From Marinibaculum pumilum (lineage in GTDB: Bacteria; Pseudomonadota; Alphaproteobacteria; Ferrovibrionales; Ferrovibrionaceae), in NCBI RefSeq assembly GCF_042646425.1, contig NZ_JBHRTR010000034.1, positions 62,001-126,000 of the forward strand: a stretch of 64,000 bases of DNA, in the 5' to 3' direction. Under the pieces are notes generated by a model. The model was not told the origin of the DNA. It saw only the letters and a list, made by a program, of their open reading frames with translations, and searched no databases. A program made the translations under genes and the position numbers. This document shows, one piece after another, positions 42,241 through 50,826 of the stretch (within the stretch, counting starts at the first letter, position 1; each line of letters opens with the position of its first letter).

Positions 42241-43098
42241 ATGGCAAACCATATCAACGGACTCGATCATGCCCTGATCGGCGTCGCGGATCTGGAAGCC
42301 GCACGGCACAGCTATGAAAGGCTCGGGTTCACGGCGACGCCACGCGGCGAGCATACCGGGCGTGGCACGGCGAACTACTGTTTCATGTTCGAGACCGGCT
42401 ATCTGGAGCTGCTCGGCGTCATCGATCCCGCGCAGGACCAGTTCGGCATCGGCGCCAATATCGCGGCGCGGGGCGAAGGCGTGGAACGCCTGGCACTGGC
42501 CACCGACAGTGCGGTCGCGGCGCAGGGCGATATCCGGGCCGCCGGCCTGAACGCGCAGCCCGCCCAGGCCCTGGAGCGGGTGCTGTCGCCGGAGGCGGGC
42601 GGCGGCAAGGTCGGTTTCGAGCTGGTGCTGCTGGACGAGCCGCCGCCGCTGAAGTCGCTGTTCCTCTGCCACCACCTGACGCCGGAGCGCACCTGGCAGC
42701 CGCAGTGGATGGAGCATCGCAACACCGCGGTGGCGCTGCGCGGCGTGATCCTGGTGGCGGAGCATCCGCCGCATCTGCAGGACCAGATCATCAAGCTGTT
42801 CGGCATGTCCACGGTGACGCCGACGGACCATGCGATCGCGGTGCATCTGGGCAGCCAGCGGCTGCTGATCGTGTCGCCGACCGACATGGAGGTGATGTTC
42901 CCGAACACCTACCCGGCACAGTCGCCGCCGCTGCCGTTCTATGCCGCAGTGCAGGTCGCGGTCCGCGATCTGGCCGCCTGCCGCACGGCCCTGGCGGAGG
43001 GCAATGTGCCTTTCCACGTCCATGACGAGGAGGGCGGTACCCTGCGGGTGGCGCCGTCGGAGGCGCATGGCGTGCTGTTCGAGTTCGTACAGGCCTGA
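42241..43098 (+). CDS. VOC family protein (glyoxalase-like domain)
   Basis: A 285-residue protein with two VOC-type modules. The first reads LDHALIGVADLEAARHSYERLGF with NYCFMFETGYLELLGVID; the second begins near GVILVAEHPPHLQDQIIKLFG. This resembles the Glyoxalase_3 group, which has an N-terminal VOC fold and a degenerate second half. Metal ligands are likely His at residue 9 and Glu in the ELLG strand. Reaction unknown. GGGGAGG lies 7 bases before the ATG. A hairpin terminator follows the stop by 21 bases. Confidence 0.87.
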   Translation: MANHINGLDHALIGVADLEAARHSYERLGFTATPRGEHTGRGTANYCFMFETGYLELLGVIDPAQDQFGIGANIAARGEGVERLALATDSAVAAQGDIRAAGLNAQPAQALERVLSPEAGGGKVGFELVLLDEPPPLKSLFLCHHLTPERTWQPQWMEHRNTAVALRGVILVAEHPPHLQDQIIKLFGMSTVTPTDHAIAVHLGSQRLLIVSPTDMEVMFPNTYPAQSPPLPFYAAVQVAVRDLAACRTALAEGNVPFHVHDEEGGTLRVAPSEAHGVLFEFVQA

Positions 43099-43119
43099 TT
43101 CCGCCGCCTGCCGGTATTG

Positions 43120-43154
43120 AAAAGGGGCGAAGCCGCCGGGCTCCGCCCCTTTTT
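43120..43154. terminator. Bidirectional intrinsic terminator
   Basis: Arms 43120-43129 and 43144-43153 (AAAAGGGGCG/CGCCCCTTTT) form a 10-bp stem with further AGCC/GGCT pairing inside. A T-run follows on both strands. It separates the convergent VOC and dienelactone hydrolase genes. Confidence 0.9.
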
Positions 43155-43186
43155 CGTCGCCGGCTCCGCGCCGCTGCCCTGGCGGT

Positions 43187-43867
43187 TCAGAACCGGTCCA
43201 GGCAGGCCGCGAAAAGCCCCATGGTGCGGCGCCGCGCGAGGGTGGTGGCGGTGGCGTCGAAATTCTTCAGCCGCTGGTCGCAGACGAAGCCGTGCTCGGC
43301 CTCGTAGACATGGGCGATGGTGCCGGGATTGTTCGCCGGAATCTCCTCCGCCAGGGACAGCGGGATCATCTGGTCCTTGGTGCCGAAATGCAGCAGGACC
43401 GGGCAGTGCGCCCGCTCGTCCTTGAACTCGTTCCAGGGACCGCCGTAGTAGCAGCTCGCCGCCGCGATTCCCGATACCCGCGCGGCCGCAACCCAGGCCA
43501 CGCCGCCGCCATAGCAGAAGCCGGTGATGCCGACCTTGCCGGCCTTGCCGACATGGGCGGTGGCCGCCGCCACGTCCTTCATGCAGCCGTCCCAGTCGAC
43601 CTTGCCGCGGATGTCGCGGCCGCGCGCCACGTCGGCCTCGGCATAGCCCAGCTCCACCTTACGCTCGACCCGGTCGTAGACCGCCGGGGCGATGGACAGG
43701 TAGCCCTCCGCCGCGAACGCCTCGGTCAGGCCGCGGATGTGATGGTTGACGCCGAAGATCTCCTGGATGACGACGACGGCGCCGCGCGGCGTGCCGGCGG
43801 GCTCCGCCAGCCAGGCGTCGAAGCCATGTCCGTCATCCGCCTTCAGCTCGATCCATTGTCCGGCCAT
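43187..43867 (-). CDS. Dienelactone hydrolase family protein
   Basis: A 226-residue alpha/beta hydrolase. The nucleophile is Cys in GFCYGG near residue 117, the Asp in GTKDQMIPL and the His in AEHGFVC complete a Cys-Asp-His triad. QEIFGVNHHIRGLTEAFA is the family's oxyanion/lid region. Dienelactone hydrolases act in chlorocatechol and protoanemonin degradation; many members with this sequence act on other lactones or esters. No other ring-cleavage gene is near, so the substrate is open. Confidence 0.93.
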   Translation of the reverse strand: MAGQWIELKADDGHGFDAWLAEPAGTPRGAVVVIQEIFGVNHHIRGLTEAFAAEGYLSIAPAVYDRVERKVELGYAEADVARGRDIRGKVDWDGCMKDVAAATAHVGKAGKVGITGFCYGGGVAWVAAARVSGIAAASCYYGGPWNEFKDERAHCPVLLHFGTKDQMIPLSLAEEIPANNPGTIAHVYEAEHGFVCDQRLKNFDATATTLARRRTMGLFAACLDRF

Positions 43868-43916
43868 TCGCCGTTCCTCCCGTCGGGTTATGCGGTGCGG
43901 GACCGGGGCGGAAGGC

Positions 43917-44396
43917 TCAACCGCCAGCCTCCGCCCCGGTGCCCGTCGATGCGCGCCGACGATAACGGCCGATGGTCACGATCTCCAGGACCGCCTGGTC
44001 GTCCTGGTTCAGCACCCGGGTGGCGAACTTCACGATGCCGATCGGTTTGGTTCGCGACGGGCGCTTCTCCGCCACTTCGGAGACGACCCGCAACCGGTCG
44101 CCGGCGAAGACCGGGCGCCGCCATTCCAGGTCCTCGAAGCCGGGGGAGGCCAGGCCCGGCATGCCGCCTTCGCGATGGGTGACCATCAGATGCATCATGA
44201 TGCCCAGGGTGTGCCAGCCGCTGGCGGCAAGTCGGCCGAACGGCCCGCGCGCGGCCGCCTCCGGGTCGATATGGAAGGGCTGCGGGTCGTACTGCGAGGC
44301 GAAGTCCAGGATCTCCGCCTCGGTGACCAGGTAGCTGCCGGTCTCCAGCCGTTCGTCGTCGGCGACATCCTCGAAATACCGGACCTTCTCACTCAT
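43917..44396 (-). CDS. MaoC family dehydratase (second of a tandem pair)
   Basis: A 159-residue hot-dog fold protein. The hydratase-2-like motif reads YDPQPFHIDPEAA, with the catalytic Asp and His retained and the usual Asn replaced by Gln. It is followed by ASGWHTLGIMMHLM. Such proteins hydrate or dehydrate acyl-CoA or related thioesters. Its start lies within the 3' end of the other MaoC gene (8-base overlap), so the two are translated together and may form a heterodimer. ATG 44396 is chosen over an earlier in-frame start. Confidence 0.91.
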   Translation of the reverse strand: MSEKVRYFEDVADDERLETGSYLVTEAEILDFASQYDPQPFHIDPEAAARGPFGRLAASGWHTLGIMMHLMVTHREGGMPGLASPGFEDLEWRRPVFAGDRLRVVSEVAEKRPSRTKPIGIVKFATRVLNQDDQAVLEIVTIGRYRRRASTGTGAEAGG

Positions 44397-44844
44397 CGGC
44401 GGCACCCTCCCGGCAGCGTACGAAGTGGATCGCCTCCATGGCGAAAACCTTCGCGCCTTCCTGGTTGTTCAGGACATAGCCGCAGCGAACGATACCGCGG
44501 TCGGGGCGGGAGGCGGAGCGCCTGGCTTCCAGGATCTCCGCCTCCAGGCTGAGGCTGTCGCCGGGGCGCACCGGGAGGTGCCAGGTGCCCTTCGGCACCG
44601 AGGAGGCGCCGAGCGAGGCGGTGTCCAGCACGAAGGCCTCGCAAATCAGGCGCATGGTCATGGCGCCGGTATGCCAGCCGCTGGCGATCACCCCGCCGAA
44701 GCCGGAGGCCCGGCCGGCCTCCGGGTCGGTATGGAAGGGCTGCGGGTCATAGCGGGTGGCATAGGCGATGATCTCGGCCTCGCTCACCTGTTTCGGTCCG
44801 GCGGTGAAACGGCGGCCGACGGTCAGATCCTCGAAGTACAGCAT
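44389..44844 (-). CDS. MaoC family dehydratase (first of a tandem pair)
   Basis: A 151-residue hot-dog protein opening with MLYFEDLTVGRRF and carrying YDPQPFHTDPEAG and ASGWHTGAMTMRL. It matches its neighbour closely in the catalytic region (YDPQPFH, SGWHT), so the pair arose by duplication. Active-site Asp and His are present in both copies. The SRPBCC gene lies 9 bases upstream on the same strand. The role is probably in acyl-CoA or modified fatty-acid metabolism. Confidence 0.92.
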   Translation of the reverse strand: MLYFEDLTVGRRFTAGPKQVSEAEIIAYATRYDPQPFHTDPEAGRASGFGGVIASGWHTGAMTMRLICEAFVLDTASLGASSVPKGTWHLPVRPGDSLSLEAEILEARRSASRPDRGIVRCGYVLNNQEGAKVFAMEAIHFVRCREGAADE

Positions 44845-44853
44845 GGCCGGAGA

Positions 44854-45366
44854 TTAGCGCCCCGGCGCGGCCTCCGCCACGGCTTCGGCAGGGATGCTGT
44901 CCGGCCGCACATGGACCGGGCGGCCGGTCTCCAGGATCGCCTTCAGGTTCTCGCCTTCCTCGGCCATGTGGCGGCGCACGGCGTCGAAGTCCCGCCGGTT
45001 CAGCCGCGCGCCAAGCGGGCCGATACGGACAGGGATGGACTGCCGGAAGCGGAAATGCGCAGGCCCGTCGGCCAGGAACTCGAAGGCGATCCAGGGGATG
45101 AACAGGCGCAGCAGGAAGCCGGTCGGCACGAAGCGGATCAGCCGGTCCGGCACGATCTCGATGAAGACGACCTCCTTCTTCAGCAGGCGGCCGCCGATCC
45201 GTTCCTCGAAATAGAACCTGACGCCGGTCTCCAGCCCGCGTCCCTGCCGCCATTCGAACAGCAGGTGGTCCGGATGCCACCGCAGGTAGTTCTCGTCCAT
45301 GGCGGCGAAGAATGTCGGTCCGGTCGAGACAGGTGCGTCAATCGCTATTTCATGCGTCAGCAGCAT
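44854..45366 (-). CDS. SRPBCC-like hydrophobic-ligand-binding protein
   Basis: A 170-residue soluble protein. The opening EIAIDAPVSTGPTFFAAMDENYLRWHPDH and the following alternating strands fit the START/SRPBCC fold, which binds hydrophobic ligands in a deep pocket. I cannot assign a precise subfamily. It heads an operon with the two MaoC genes, so lipid or acyl binding is plausible. It is divergent from the TRAP transporter operon across a 290-base region. Confidence 0.72.
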   Translation of the reverse strand: MLLTHEIAIDAPVSTGPTFFAAMDENYLRWHPDHLLFEWRQGRGLETGVRFYFEERIGGRLLKKEVVFIEIVPDRLIRFVPTGFLLRLFIPWIAFEFLADGPAHFRFRQSIPVRIGPLGARLNRRDFDAVRRHMAEEGENLKAILETGRPVHVRPDSIPAEAVAEAAPGR

Positions 45367-45546
45367 CGGGCTGTTCCCGAGGGTGACACCGCCAAGATCT
45401 CTTGCCGGAAGTCCGCATCCCGGCGCCTGGTCGAGCCGTCAGCGGGAAAAGAACTCGGTCGAGTTCTCCGCGCCGGTTGTGGCAGGGCGAAGGCGGCGGG
45501 ATGTCGTTGCCGCATGTGGGCCGACTGCCGGGAAGGCCGGGCGGCG

Positions 45547-45575
45547 TGGATCGGCGGGGCCGCTTCATCTACAAT
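45547..45575 (+). promoter_or_regulatory. Weak candidate promoter for the TRAP operon
   Basis: A -10-like TACAAT (45570-45575) lies 82 bases before the first TRAP gene, with a poor -35 match (TGGATC at 45547-45552) at 17-base spacing. No operator-like repeat was found here. This is the only reasonable match in the 290-base region. Confidence 0.22.
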
Positions 45576-45656
45576 CCCCGGACGATACAGAAAAAGTCGT
45601 GCCCGGCGTCGGATAGCCCGGAGCGAGGTGAGAAACAAACAAGGGAGGATCGACCG

Positions 45657-46721
45657 ATGGGTTCCATCAAAGGGACAGCTGCGCCCGGCAGGGGCGGATT
45701 GACCCGCCGCGGCGCGATTGCAGGCGGTGCGGCTCTGGTCGCGGCGCCGATGGTGATCGGCAGCGCCCGCGCGGCGGCCGAGGTGACCTGGAAGGTGCAG
45801 TCGCACTGGCCGAAGGCCTCCGCATCCTACGGCGACAGCCTGGCGATCATCGCCGAGGAACTGAAGGAGAATACCGGCGGTCGCTTCGAGCTGCAGCTGT
45901 TCGGCGCCGGGGAATTCGCCAAGGGTGGCGAGATCTTCAACATCGTGCGCCGCGGCGTCGTCGAGGCGGGCACCATCTCCCCCGGCTATATCCTGGGCGA
46001 GGCGCCGACGGCAGGCCTGGCGCTCGGCGTGCCGGGGACGTTCCGCCAGCCCTGGGAATTCTCCCACTTCCTCAAGAACATGGGCTTCGAGGCCATGTTC
46101 AACGAAGACCTGGCGAAGCACGGCGTGGCCACCCGGTCGGAGAAGATCTATCCGACCGAACTGGTGGTCGCGAAGGAGGTCGCCACCGTCGACGACTTCA
46201 CCAAGCTGAAGCTGCGCTCGTCCGGCAGCTATCAGAAATACCTGGAGGCGGCGGGCGCCTCGACCCAGTACATCGCCGGGCCGGAACTGTACCAGAGCCT
46301 CGCCAGCGGCGTGGTCGATGGCGCCCATTGGGGCGCGGCGCAGGGCGCCGATTCGATGAGCCTGTGGGAGGTGGCGAAGTTCCACATGAAGCCCACCATG
46401 GGGCTGGCCTCCGACGTCATCATCTACAATCTCGACGCCCTGAACGCCCTGCCGGAGGATCTGCGGCAGGAGTTCCTGGACCTGCTGGAGATGCGCTTCT
46501 GGAAGCGCACGAACGAGTACCAGTACAAGGAGCAGGTTGCGCTCGCGAAAGGCGTCGCGGAGAACGACGTCGTCGTGGCCGACTTCCCGCCGGCGGTGCT
46601 GGAGGGTTTCGCCAAGGCGACGGCGGCGATCCTGGAAGAGGAGCGCGCCAAGGGCGGCAATGCGGAAAAGGGCGTGGACATGCTGGTGGCCTTCATGAAG
46701 GTGCTCGGCTACCCCGTCTGA
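45657..46721 (+). CDS. TRAP transporter substrate-binding protein DctP
   Basis: A 354-residue periplasmic protein with a Tat-type signal (LTRRGAIAGGAALVAAP, residues 15-40). The DctP domain has VTWKVQSHWPKASAS at its start and TELVVAKEVATVDDFTKLKLRSSG, with the Arg that binds the ligand carboxylate in most DctP proteins in KLRSSG. Tat export suggests it folds in the cytoplasm, as in TakP-type and related groups. AAGGGAGGA precedes the ATG by 7 bases. Ligand probably an organic acid. Confidence 0.93.
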   Translation: MGSIKGTAAPGRGGLTRRGAIAGGAALVAAPMVIGSARAAAEVTWKVQSHWPKASASYGDSLAIIAEELKENTGGRFELQLFGAGEFAKGGEIFNIVRRGVVEAGTISPGYILGEAPTAGLALGVPGTFRQPWEFSHFLKNMGFEAMFNEDLAKHGVATRSEKIYPTELVVAKEVATVDDFTKLKLRSSGSYQKYLEAAGASTQYIAGPELYQSLASGVVDGAHWGAAQGADSMSLWEVAKFHMKPTMGLASDVIIYNLDALNALPEDLRQEFLDLLEMRFWKRTNEYQYKEQVALAKGVAENDVVVADFPPAVLEGFAKATAAILEEERAKGGNAEKGVDMLVAFMKVLGYPV

Positions 46722-46728
46722 GCGGCGC

Positions 46729-46762
46729 GCCGCCGGCGCAGGCCGGGCCTGCCGCCGGCGGC
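46729..46762. terminator. Intercistronic hairpin after DctP gene
   Basis: Perfect 10-bp arms (46729-46738 and 46753-46762, GCCGCCGGCG/CGCCGGCGGC), with more pairing inside, begin 8 bases after the dctP stop. No T-run follows. As in the ABC operon, it lies between binding protein and permease genes and likely sets their expression ratio. Confidence 0.5.
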
Positions 46763-46804
46763 CACCCTTCCGCCCCCTGTCCTCCGACATCGATGGTGAC
46801 CTGA

Positions 46805-47410
46805 ATGGGCGCTGTGACCGCAGTTGCGCGCGCGGTGACCGGCATCAATGCCTTCATCGGGCGCTGGGTCAGCTATGTCGTGCTGATCCTGTTCATTCTG
46901 CTGCTGGGCGACGTGGTCATGCGCTACGTGCAGGAGGCGCCGATTTCCTGGTCGGCGCAGACCTCGAAACTGATCTTCGGCGTCTATGCGATCATCGGCG
47001 GCGGCTATCTGCTGGCCCGCCGCGACCATGTGAACGTCGACCTGTTCTACGGGAACTTTTCCGCCCGGCGGAAGGCTGCGGTGGATATCGCCACCTCCTT
47101 CCTGTTCTTCCTGTTCCTGGGGATCCTGATCGTGGAGAGCTGGTCGATGGCCTATGACGCCGTCTCCCGGCTGGAGGTCAGCTACGACACCACCTGGCGG
47201 ATGCCGGTCTGGCCGTCCAAGTCGCTGATCGTGGTCGCCGCCGTTCTGCTGTTCCTGCAGGGCATCGTGAAGCTGATCGCCGACATCATGATCCTGGCCG
47301 GACGCCCGGTGGACGAGACTGCCTTCGGCCCGCTGCGCGACGATCCGGAGGAGCGGGGGCGCGCGGCCGAAGGCGAGCGCGCCCGGCTCGAGAGCGGGGA
47401 GGCGGACTGA
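46805..47410 (+). CDS. TRAP transporter small permease DctQ
   Basis: A 201-residue membrane protein with four transmembrane segments (starting near residues 20, 56, 92 and 136) and a charged C-terminal tail. DctQ motifs include ISWSAQTSKLIFGVYAIIGGGYLLARRDHVNVD. It stabilises the large permease. Its stop shares one base with the ATG of the next gene (TGATG), so they are coupled. Confidence 0.93.
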   Translation: MGAVTAVARAVTGINAFIGRWVSYVVLILFILLLGDVVMRYVQEAPISWSAQTSKLIFGVYAIIGGGYLLARRDHVNVDLFYGNFSARRKAAVDIATSFLFFLFLGILIVESWSMAYDAVSRLEVSYDTTWRMPVWPSKSLIVVAAVLLFLQGIVKLIADIMILAGRPVDETAFGPLRDDPEERGRAAEGERARLESGEAD

Positions 47411-48732
47411 TGGCCGATGCCCTGTCCATCGAACTGCTGACCCTGCTGTTCTTCGGCCTCCTGTTCCTGTTCATCATGCTGGGCGTGCCGCTGGCCTTCG
47501 TGCTGGGCGGCCTGTCGGTGATCTTCCTGTACTTTGAACAGGGGCCGATCGCCTTCTACCTGATCGCCTCGAAGATGTGGGACCTGATGGAGACATCGTC
47601 CCTGATCGCGATCCCGCTCTACGTCTTCATGGCGATGCTGCTGGAGCGGTCGGGCGTGGCGCACGACCTGTACCGCATGATGCACCTGTGGTGGGGCGGG
47701 CTGCGCGGCGGCCTGGCGATCGGCACGGTCGGCATCTGCACCATCTTCGCGGCGATGTCGGGGATCTCCGGCGCGGCGGTGGTGACGATGGGCACGATCG
47801 CCCTGCCGCAGATGCTGAAGCGCGGCTACGACAAGCGGCTGGCGCTGGGCGCGATCAATGCCGGCGGCGGCTGGGGGATCCTGATCCCGCCGTCGATCCT
47901 GATGGTGCTCTACGCCCTGATTTCGGAGGTTTCCGTCGGCCAGCTCTTCGCCGCCGGGGTGGGGCCGGGCCTGCTGCTGTTCCTGCTGGTCTCCCTCTAT
48001 ATCGGCATCCGCTGCTGGTTCCAGCCGCATCTGGGCCCGGCGATGCCGAAGGAGGAGCGCGCCGACTGGGGGGAGAAGCTGCGCGCCCTCTCGGCCGTTC
48101 TGCTGCCGGTGTTCATCATCTTCATCGTGCTGGGCGCGATCTTCGGCGGTTTCGCCACGGTGACGGAGGCGGCCGCCGTCGGCGTGTTCGGCGCCCTGGT
48201 CGCCAGCGCGGTGAACCGCAGGCTCAGCTGGGGCGTGATCACCGTGTCGGTGCAGCGCACCTTCCGGCTCACCACCCTGATCGCCTGGATCGTCTTCGCC
48301 GCGCATGCCTATTCCACCGCCTATACGGCGATGGGGGCGGAAAGCTTCATCACTGGCATCACCGAGCAGATCCCCGGCGGCAAGTGGGGCGCGCTCGCCT
48401 TCATGATGTTCGTGCTGTTCCTGCTGGGGATGGTGCTGGACCCGGTGGGGATCATGCTGATCACCCTGCCGGTGTTCCTGCCGCTGGTCGCCGCGCACGG
48501 CTTCGACGAAGTCTGGTTCGGCATCCTCTTCGTCGTGATGATGGAGATCAGCTACATGACCCCGCCGTTCGGCTTCAACCTGTTCTACCTCAGATCGGTC
48601 GCGCCACCGGGGGTGACGATGAAGGACATCTACTGGTCGGTCGGCCCCTATACGGCGGTAGAACTGACCGGCCTGTTCCTGATCGTCCTGTTCCCGGCCA
48701 TCGCGCTCTGGCTGCCGCAGCAGATCTTCTGA
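47410..48732 (+). CDS. TRAP transporter large permease DctM
   Basis: A 440-residue membrane protein with about 11-12 helices forming the sodium-coupled translocation path. Typical DctM segments are FGLLFLFIMLGVPLAFVLG, AAMSGISGAAVVTMGTIALP and NAGGGWGILIPPSILMVLYA, and toward the end MTPPFGFNLFYLRSVAP. With DctP and DctQ it makes a complete TRAP importer. No regulator is encoded next to it. Confidence 0.95.
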   Translation: MADALSIELLTLLFFGLLFLFIMLGVPLAFVLGGLSVIFLYFEQGPIAFYLIASKMWDLMETSSLIAIPLYVFMAMLLERSGVAHDLYRMMHLWWGGLRGGLAIGTVGICTIFAAMSGISGAAVVTMGTIALPQMLKRGYDKRLALGAINAGGGWGILIPPSILMVLYALISEVSVGQLFAAGVGPGLLLFLLVSLYIGIRCWFQPHLGPAMPKEERADWGEKLRALSAVLLPVFIIFIVLGAIFGGFATVTEAAAVGVFGALVASAVNRRLSWGVITVSVQRTFRLTTLIAWIVFAAHAYSTAYTAMGAESFITGITEQIPGGKWGALAFMMFVLFLLGMVLDPVGIMLITLPVFLPLVAAHGFDEVWFGILFVVMMEISYMTPPFGFNLFYLRSVAPPGVTMKDIYWSVGPYTAVELTGLFLIVLFPAIALWLPQQIF

Positions 48733-48742
48733 AGAGGTCGGG

Positions 48743-48889
48743 ATGACAGACAAGGATCGCGACACCACGACCCGGGCACCGCGGCGTAACCTCGCCGCGG
48801 AAATCCGCGCCTTGATCGCGCCGCTGGGTGGCGTGGAGGTTGTCCTGCCGCCGAGGGCTCCGATGCGGGAGCCGCCGCGCTTCGACTGA
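48743..48889 (+). CDS. Small ORF after the TRAP operon
   Basis: A possible 48-residue, charged, soluble peptide (begins MTDKDRDTTTRAPRRNLAAE). AAGAGG lies 5 bases before the ATG and it starts 10 bases after dctM, so it may be translated with the operon. No family recognised. It ends 31 bases before the stop of the convergent ychF gene. Confidence 0.45.
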   Translation: MTDKDRDTTTRAPRRNLAAEIRALIAPLGGVEVVLPPRAPMREPPRFD

Positions 48890-48920
48890 AGCTGGCTGTG
48901 GCCGGGTCGGGCTTCGGTCC

Positions 48921-50021
48921 TCAGGTATTGAACCGGAAGTGCATGACGTCGCCGTCCTTGACGACATATTCGCGGCCTTCCAGGCGCAGCTTGCCGGCGT
49001 CGCGGGCGCCGGCCTCGCCGCCCAGGCTGACATAGCTGTCATAGTCGATGGTCTCGGCCCGGATGAAGCCCTTCTCGAAATCGGTATGGATCACGCCGGC
49101 GGCCTGCGGCGCGCTGGCGCCCGCGCGCACCGTCCAGGCGCGCGCCTCCTTTGGGCCGGCGGTGAAGAAGGTGATCAGGCCCAATAGGCCATAGCCGGCG
49201 CGGATCAGCCGGTCCAGGCCCGGCTCGTCCAGGTTCAGGTCGGCGAGGAAGACCTCGCGCTCCTCCGGATCTTCCAGCAGCGCCACCTCCGCCTCGATCG
49301 CGGCGGAGATCACCACCATCGCCGCGCCCTCGGCCTGCGCCTTCTCCGCCACCCTGGCGGTATGGGCATTGCCGGTCGCGGCCTCGCCCTCGCTGACATT
49401 GCAGACATAGAGCACCGGCTTCGCGGTGATCATCTGCAGCTGCCGGAACAGCGGCCGTTCCTCGGTCGACACCTCCAGGGTGCGGGCCGGCGCGCCGGTC
49501 TGCAGGTGGGCCAGGGTCTTCTCCATGATGGCGAGCAGGGCCTTCGCCTCCTCCTCGCCGCCGCGGGCGCGCTTGACCTGCTGCGGCACCCGCTTCTCCA
49601 GGCTTTCCAGGTCGGCGAGCATCAGCTCGGTCTCCACCGTCTCGGCATCGGCGACCGGGTCGATCCGGCCGTCGACATGGGAGATGTCGTCATCCTCGAA
49701 GCAGCGCAGCACGTGGCAGATCGCGTCGACCTCCCGGATATGGGCCAGGAACTGGTTGCCCAGCCCCTCGCCGCTGGCGGCGCCGCGCACCAGGCCGGCA
49801 ATGTCGACGAAGGTCATCTGCGTCGGCACCACCTCCTTGGAATGGGCGATGCCGGCCAGCTTCTGCAGGCGCGGGTCGGGAACCGCGACCTGCCCGGTGT
49901 TCGGCTCGATGGTGCAGAAAGGGTAGTTCGCAGCCTGCGCCGCGGCGGTCTGGGTCAGCGCATTGAACAGGGTCGACTTGCCGACATTCGGCAGGCCCAC
50001 GATGCCGCATTTGAAACCCAT
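48921..50021 (-). CDS. ychF: Redox-regulated ATPase YchF
   Basis: A 366-residue Obg-related P-loop protein. G1 is GLPNVGKSTLFN (residues 9-20), with FVDIAGLVRGAASGEGLGNQFL as G3 and switch region, and the TGS domain at the C-terminus (FFTAGPKEARAWTVRAGASAPQAAGVIHTDFEKGFI). Unlike most relatives it prefers ATP because the G4 specificity motif is changed (here VLYVCNVSE in place of NKxD). It binds ribosomes and responds to oxidative stress. Its start shares a base with pth's stop. Confidence 0.97.
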   Translation of the reverse strand: MGFKCGIVGLPNVGKSTLFNALTQTAAAQAANYPFCTIEPNTGQVAVPDPRLQKLAGIAHSKEVVPTQMTFVDIAGLVRGAASGEGLGNQFLAHIREVDAICHVLRCFEDDDISHVDGRIDPVADAETVETELMLADLESLEKRVPQQVKRARGGEEEAKALLAIMEKTLAHLQTGAPARTLEVSTEERPLFRQLQMITAKPVLYVCNVSEGEAATGNAHTARVAEKAQAEGAAMVVISAAIEAEVALLEDPEEREVFLADLNLDEPGLDRLIRAGYGLLGLITFFTAGPKEARAWTVRAGASAPQAAGVIHTDFEKGFIRAETIDYDSYVSLGGEAGARDAGKLRLEGREYVVKDGDVMHFRFNT

Positions 50022-50650
50022 CAGGTGCGATCCTCTTGTTTCGCGCCGTCCGGCGCCTTTGCGGCGCCGGGCGCGGGGGCGGGCGGGGGCGCCTTCAGCG
50101 CGACCCGCGACATGAAGGCCGGGCCGTCGCCGGCAGCAAGCAGCGGCGCGGCATCGGCGACCGCGTCCAGAACCGGGTCCAGCCAGTCGCGGTCGCTCCT
50201 GGAGAAGCCGCCCAGGACGTGGCCCATCACCTTCGCCTTGTCGCCGGGATGGCCGATCCCCATGCGGACCCGCCAGAAATCCGGCCCGATCACCGGGGCG
50301 ATCGAGCGCAGGCCGTTGTGGCCGGCCAGGCCGCCGCCCAGGCGGGCGCGGATCTTGCCCGGCGCCAGGTCGAGCTCGTCGTGGAAGACGAAAACGGCGT
50401 CGGCGGCAAGCTTGTAGAAGCGCACCGCCTCGCCGACCGACTGGCCGGAGCGGTTCATGTAGGTATCGGGTTTCAGCGCCAGCACCTTTGCCGCGCCCAG
50501 CTGGCCTTCCGCGGCCTGGCCCTGGAAGCGGCCGCGCCACGGACCGAAGCCGTGCATCGCGGCAATCGCCTCGACGGCCATGAAGCCGATATTGTGGCGG
50601 TCGGTCTCGTGCTTGCGCCCTGGATTGCCCAGGCCGACGAACAGCAGCAT
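50021..50650 (-). CDS. pth: Peptidyl-tRNA hydrolase
   Basis: A 209-residue enzyme that releases tRNA from stalled or dropped-off peptidyl-tRNA. The catalytic His is in RHNIGF near residue 20. The conserved substrate-binding segments are LLFVGLGNPG, MNRSGQSV, FHDELDL and GGGLAGHNGLRSI. It has a Pro/Ala-rich C-terminal extension of about 25 residues. The gene lies with ychF downstream and rplY upstream, the standard bacterial order. Confidence 0.97.
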   Translation of the reverse strand: MLLFVGLGNPGRKHETDRHNIGFMAVEAIAAMHGFGPWRGRFQGQAAEGQLGAAKVLALKPDTYMNRSGQSVGEAVRFYKLAADAVFVFHDELDLAPGKIRARLGGGLAGHNGLRSIAPVIGPDFWRVRMGIGHPGDKAKVMGHVLGGFSRSDRDWLDPVLDAVADAAPLLAAGDGPAFMSRVALKAPPPAPAPGAAKAPDGAKQEDRT

Positions 50651-50826
50651 TGGCGGGCCTTCCGGCTGCGGCCTTCGGCGGAAGAAGCGGTCGGGGGATC
50701 AGCGGCCCGGAAGCGGACTGCCGGCCGGCGCGCCGGCAGGGATGCCGTGCGCCGGCCGGTCCGTCAGGTCCGCGGACCGACCCCTGACAAGGAACAACCC
50801 TCCAGGGAATACCCCTGGGGGGAGGA

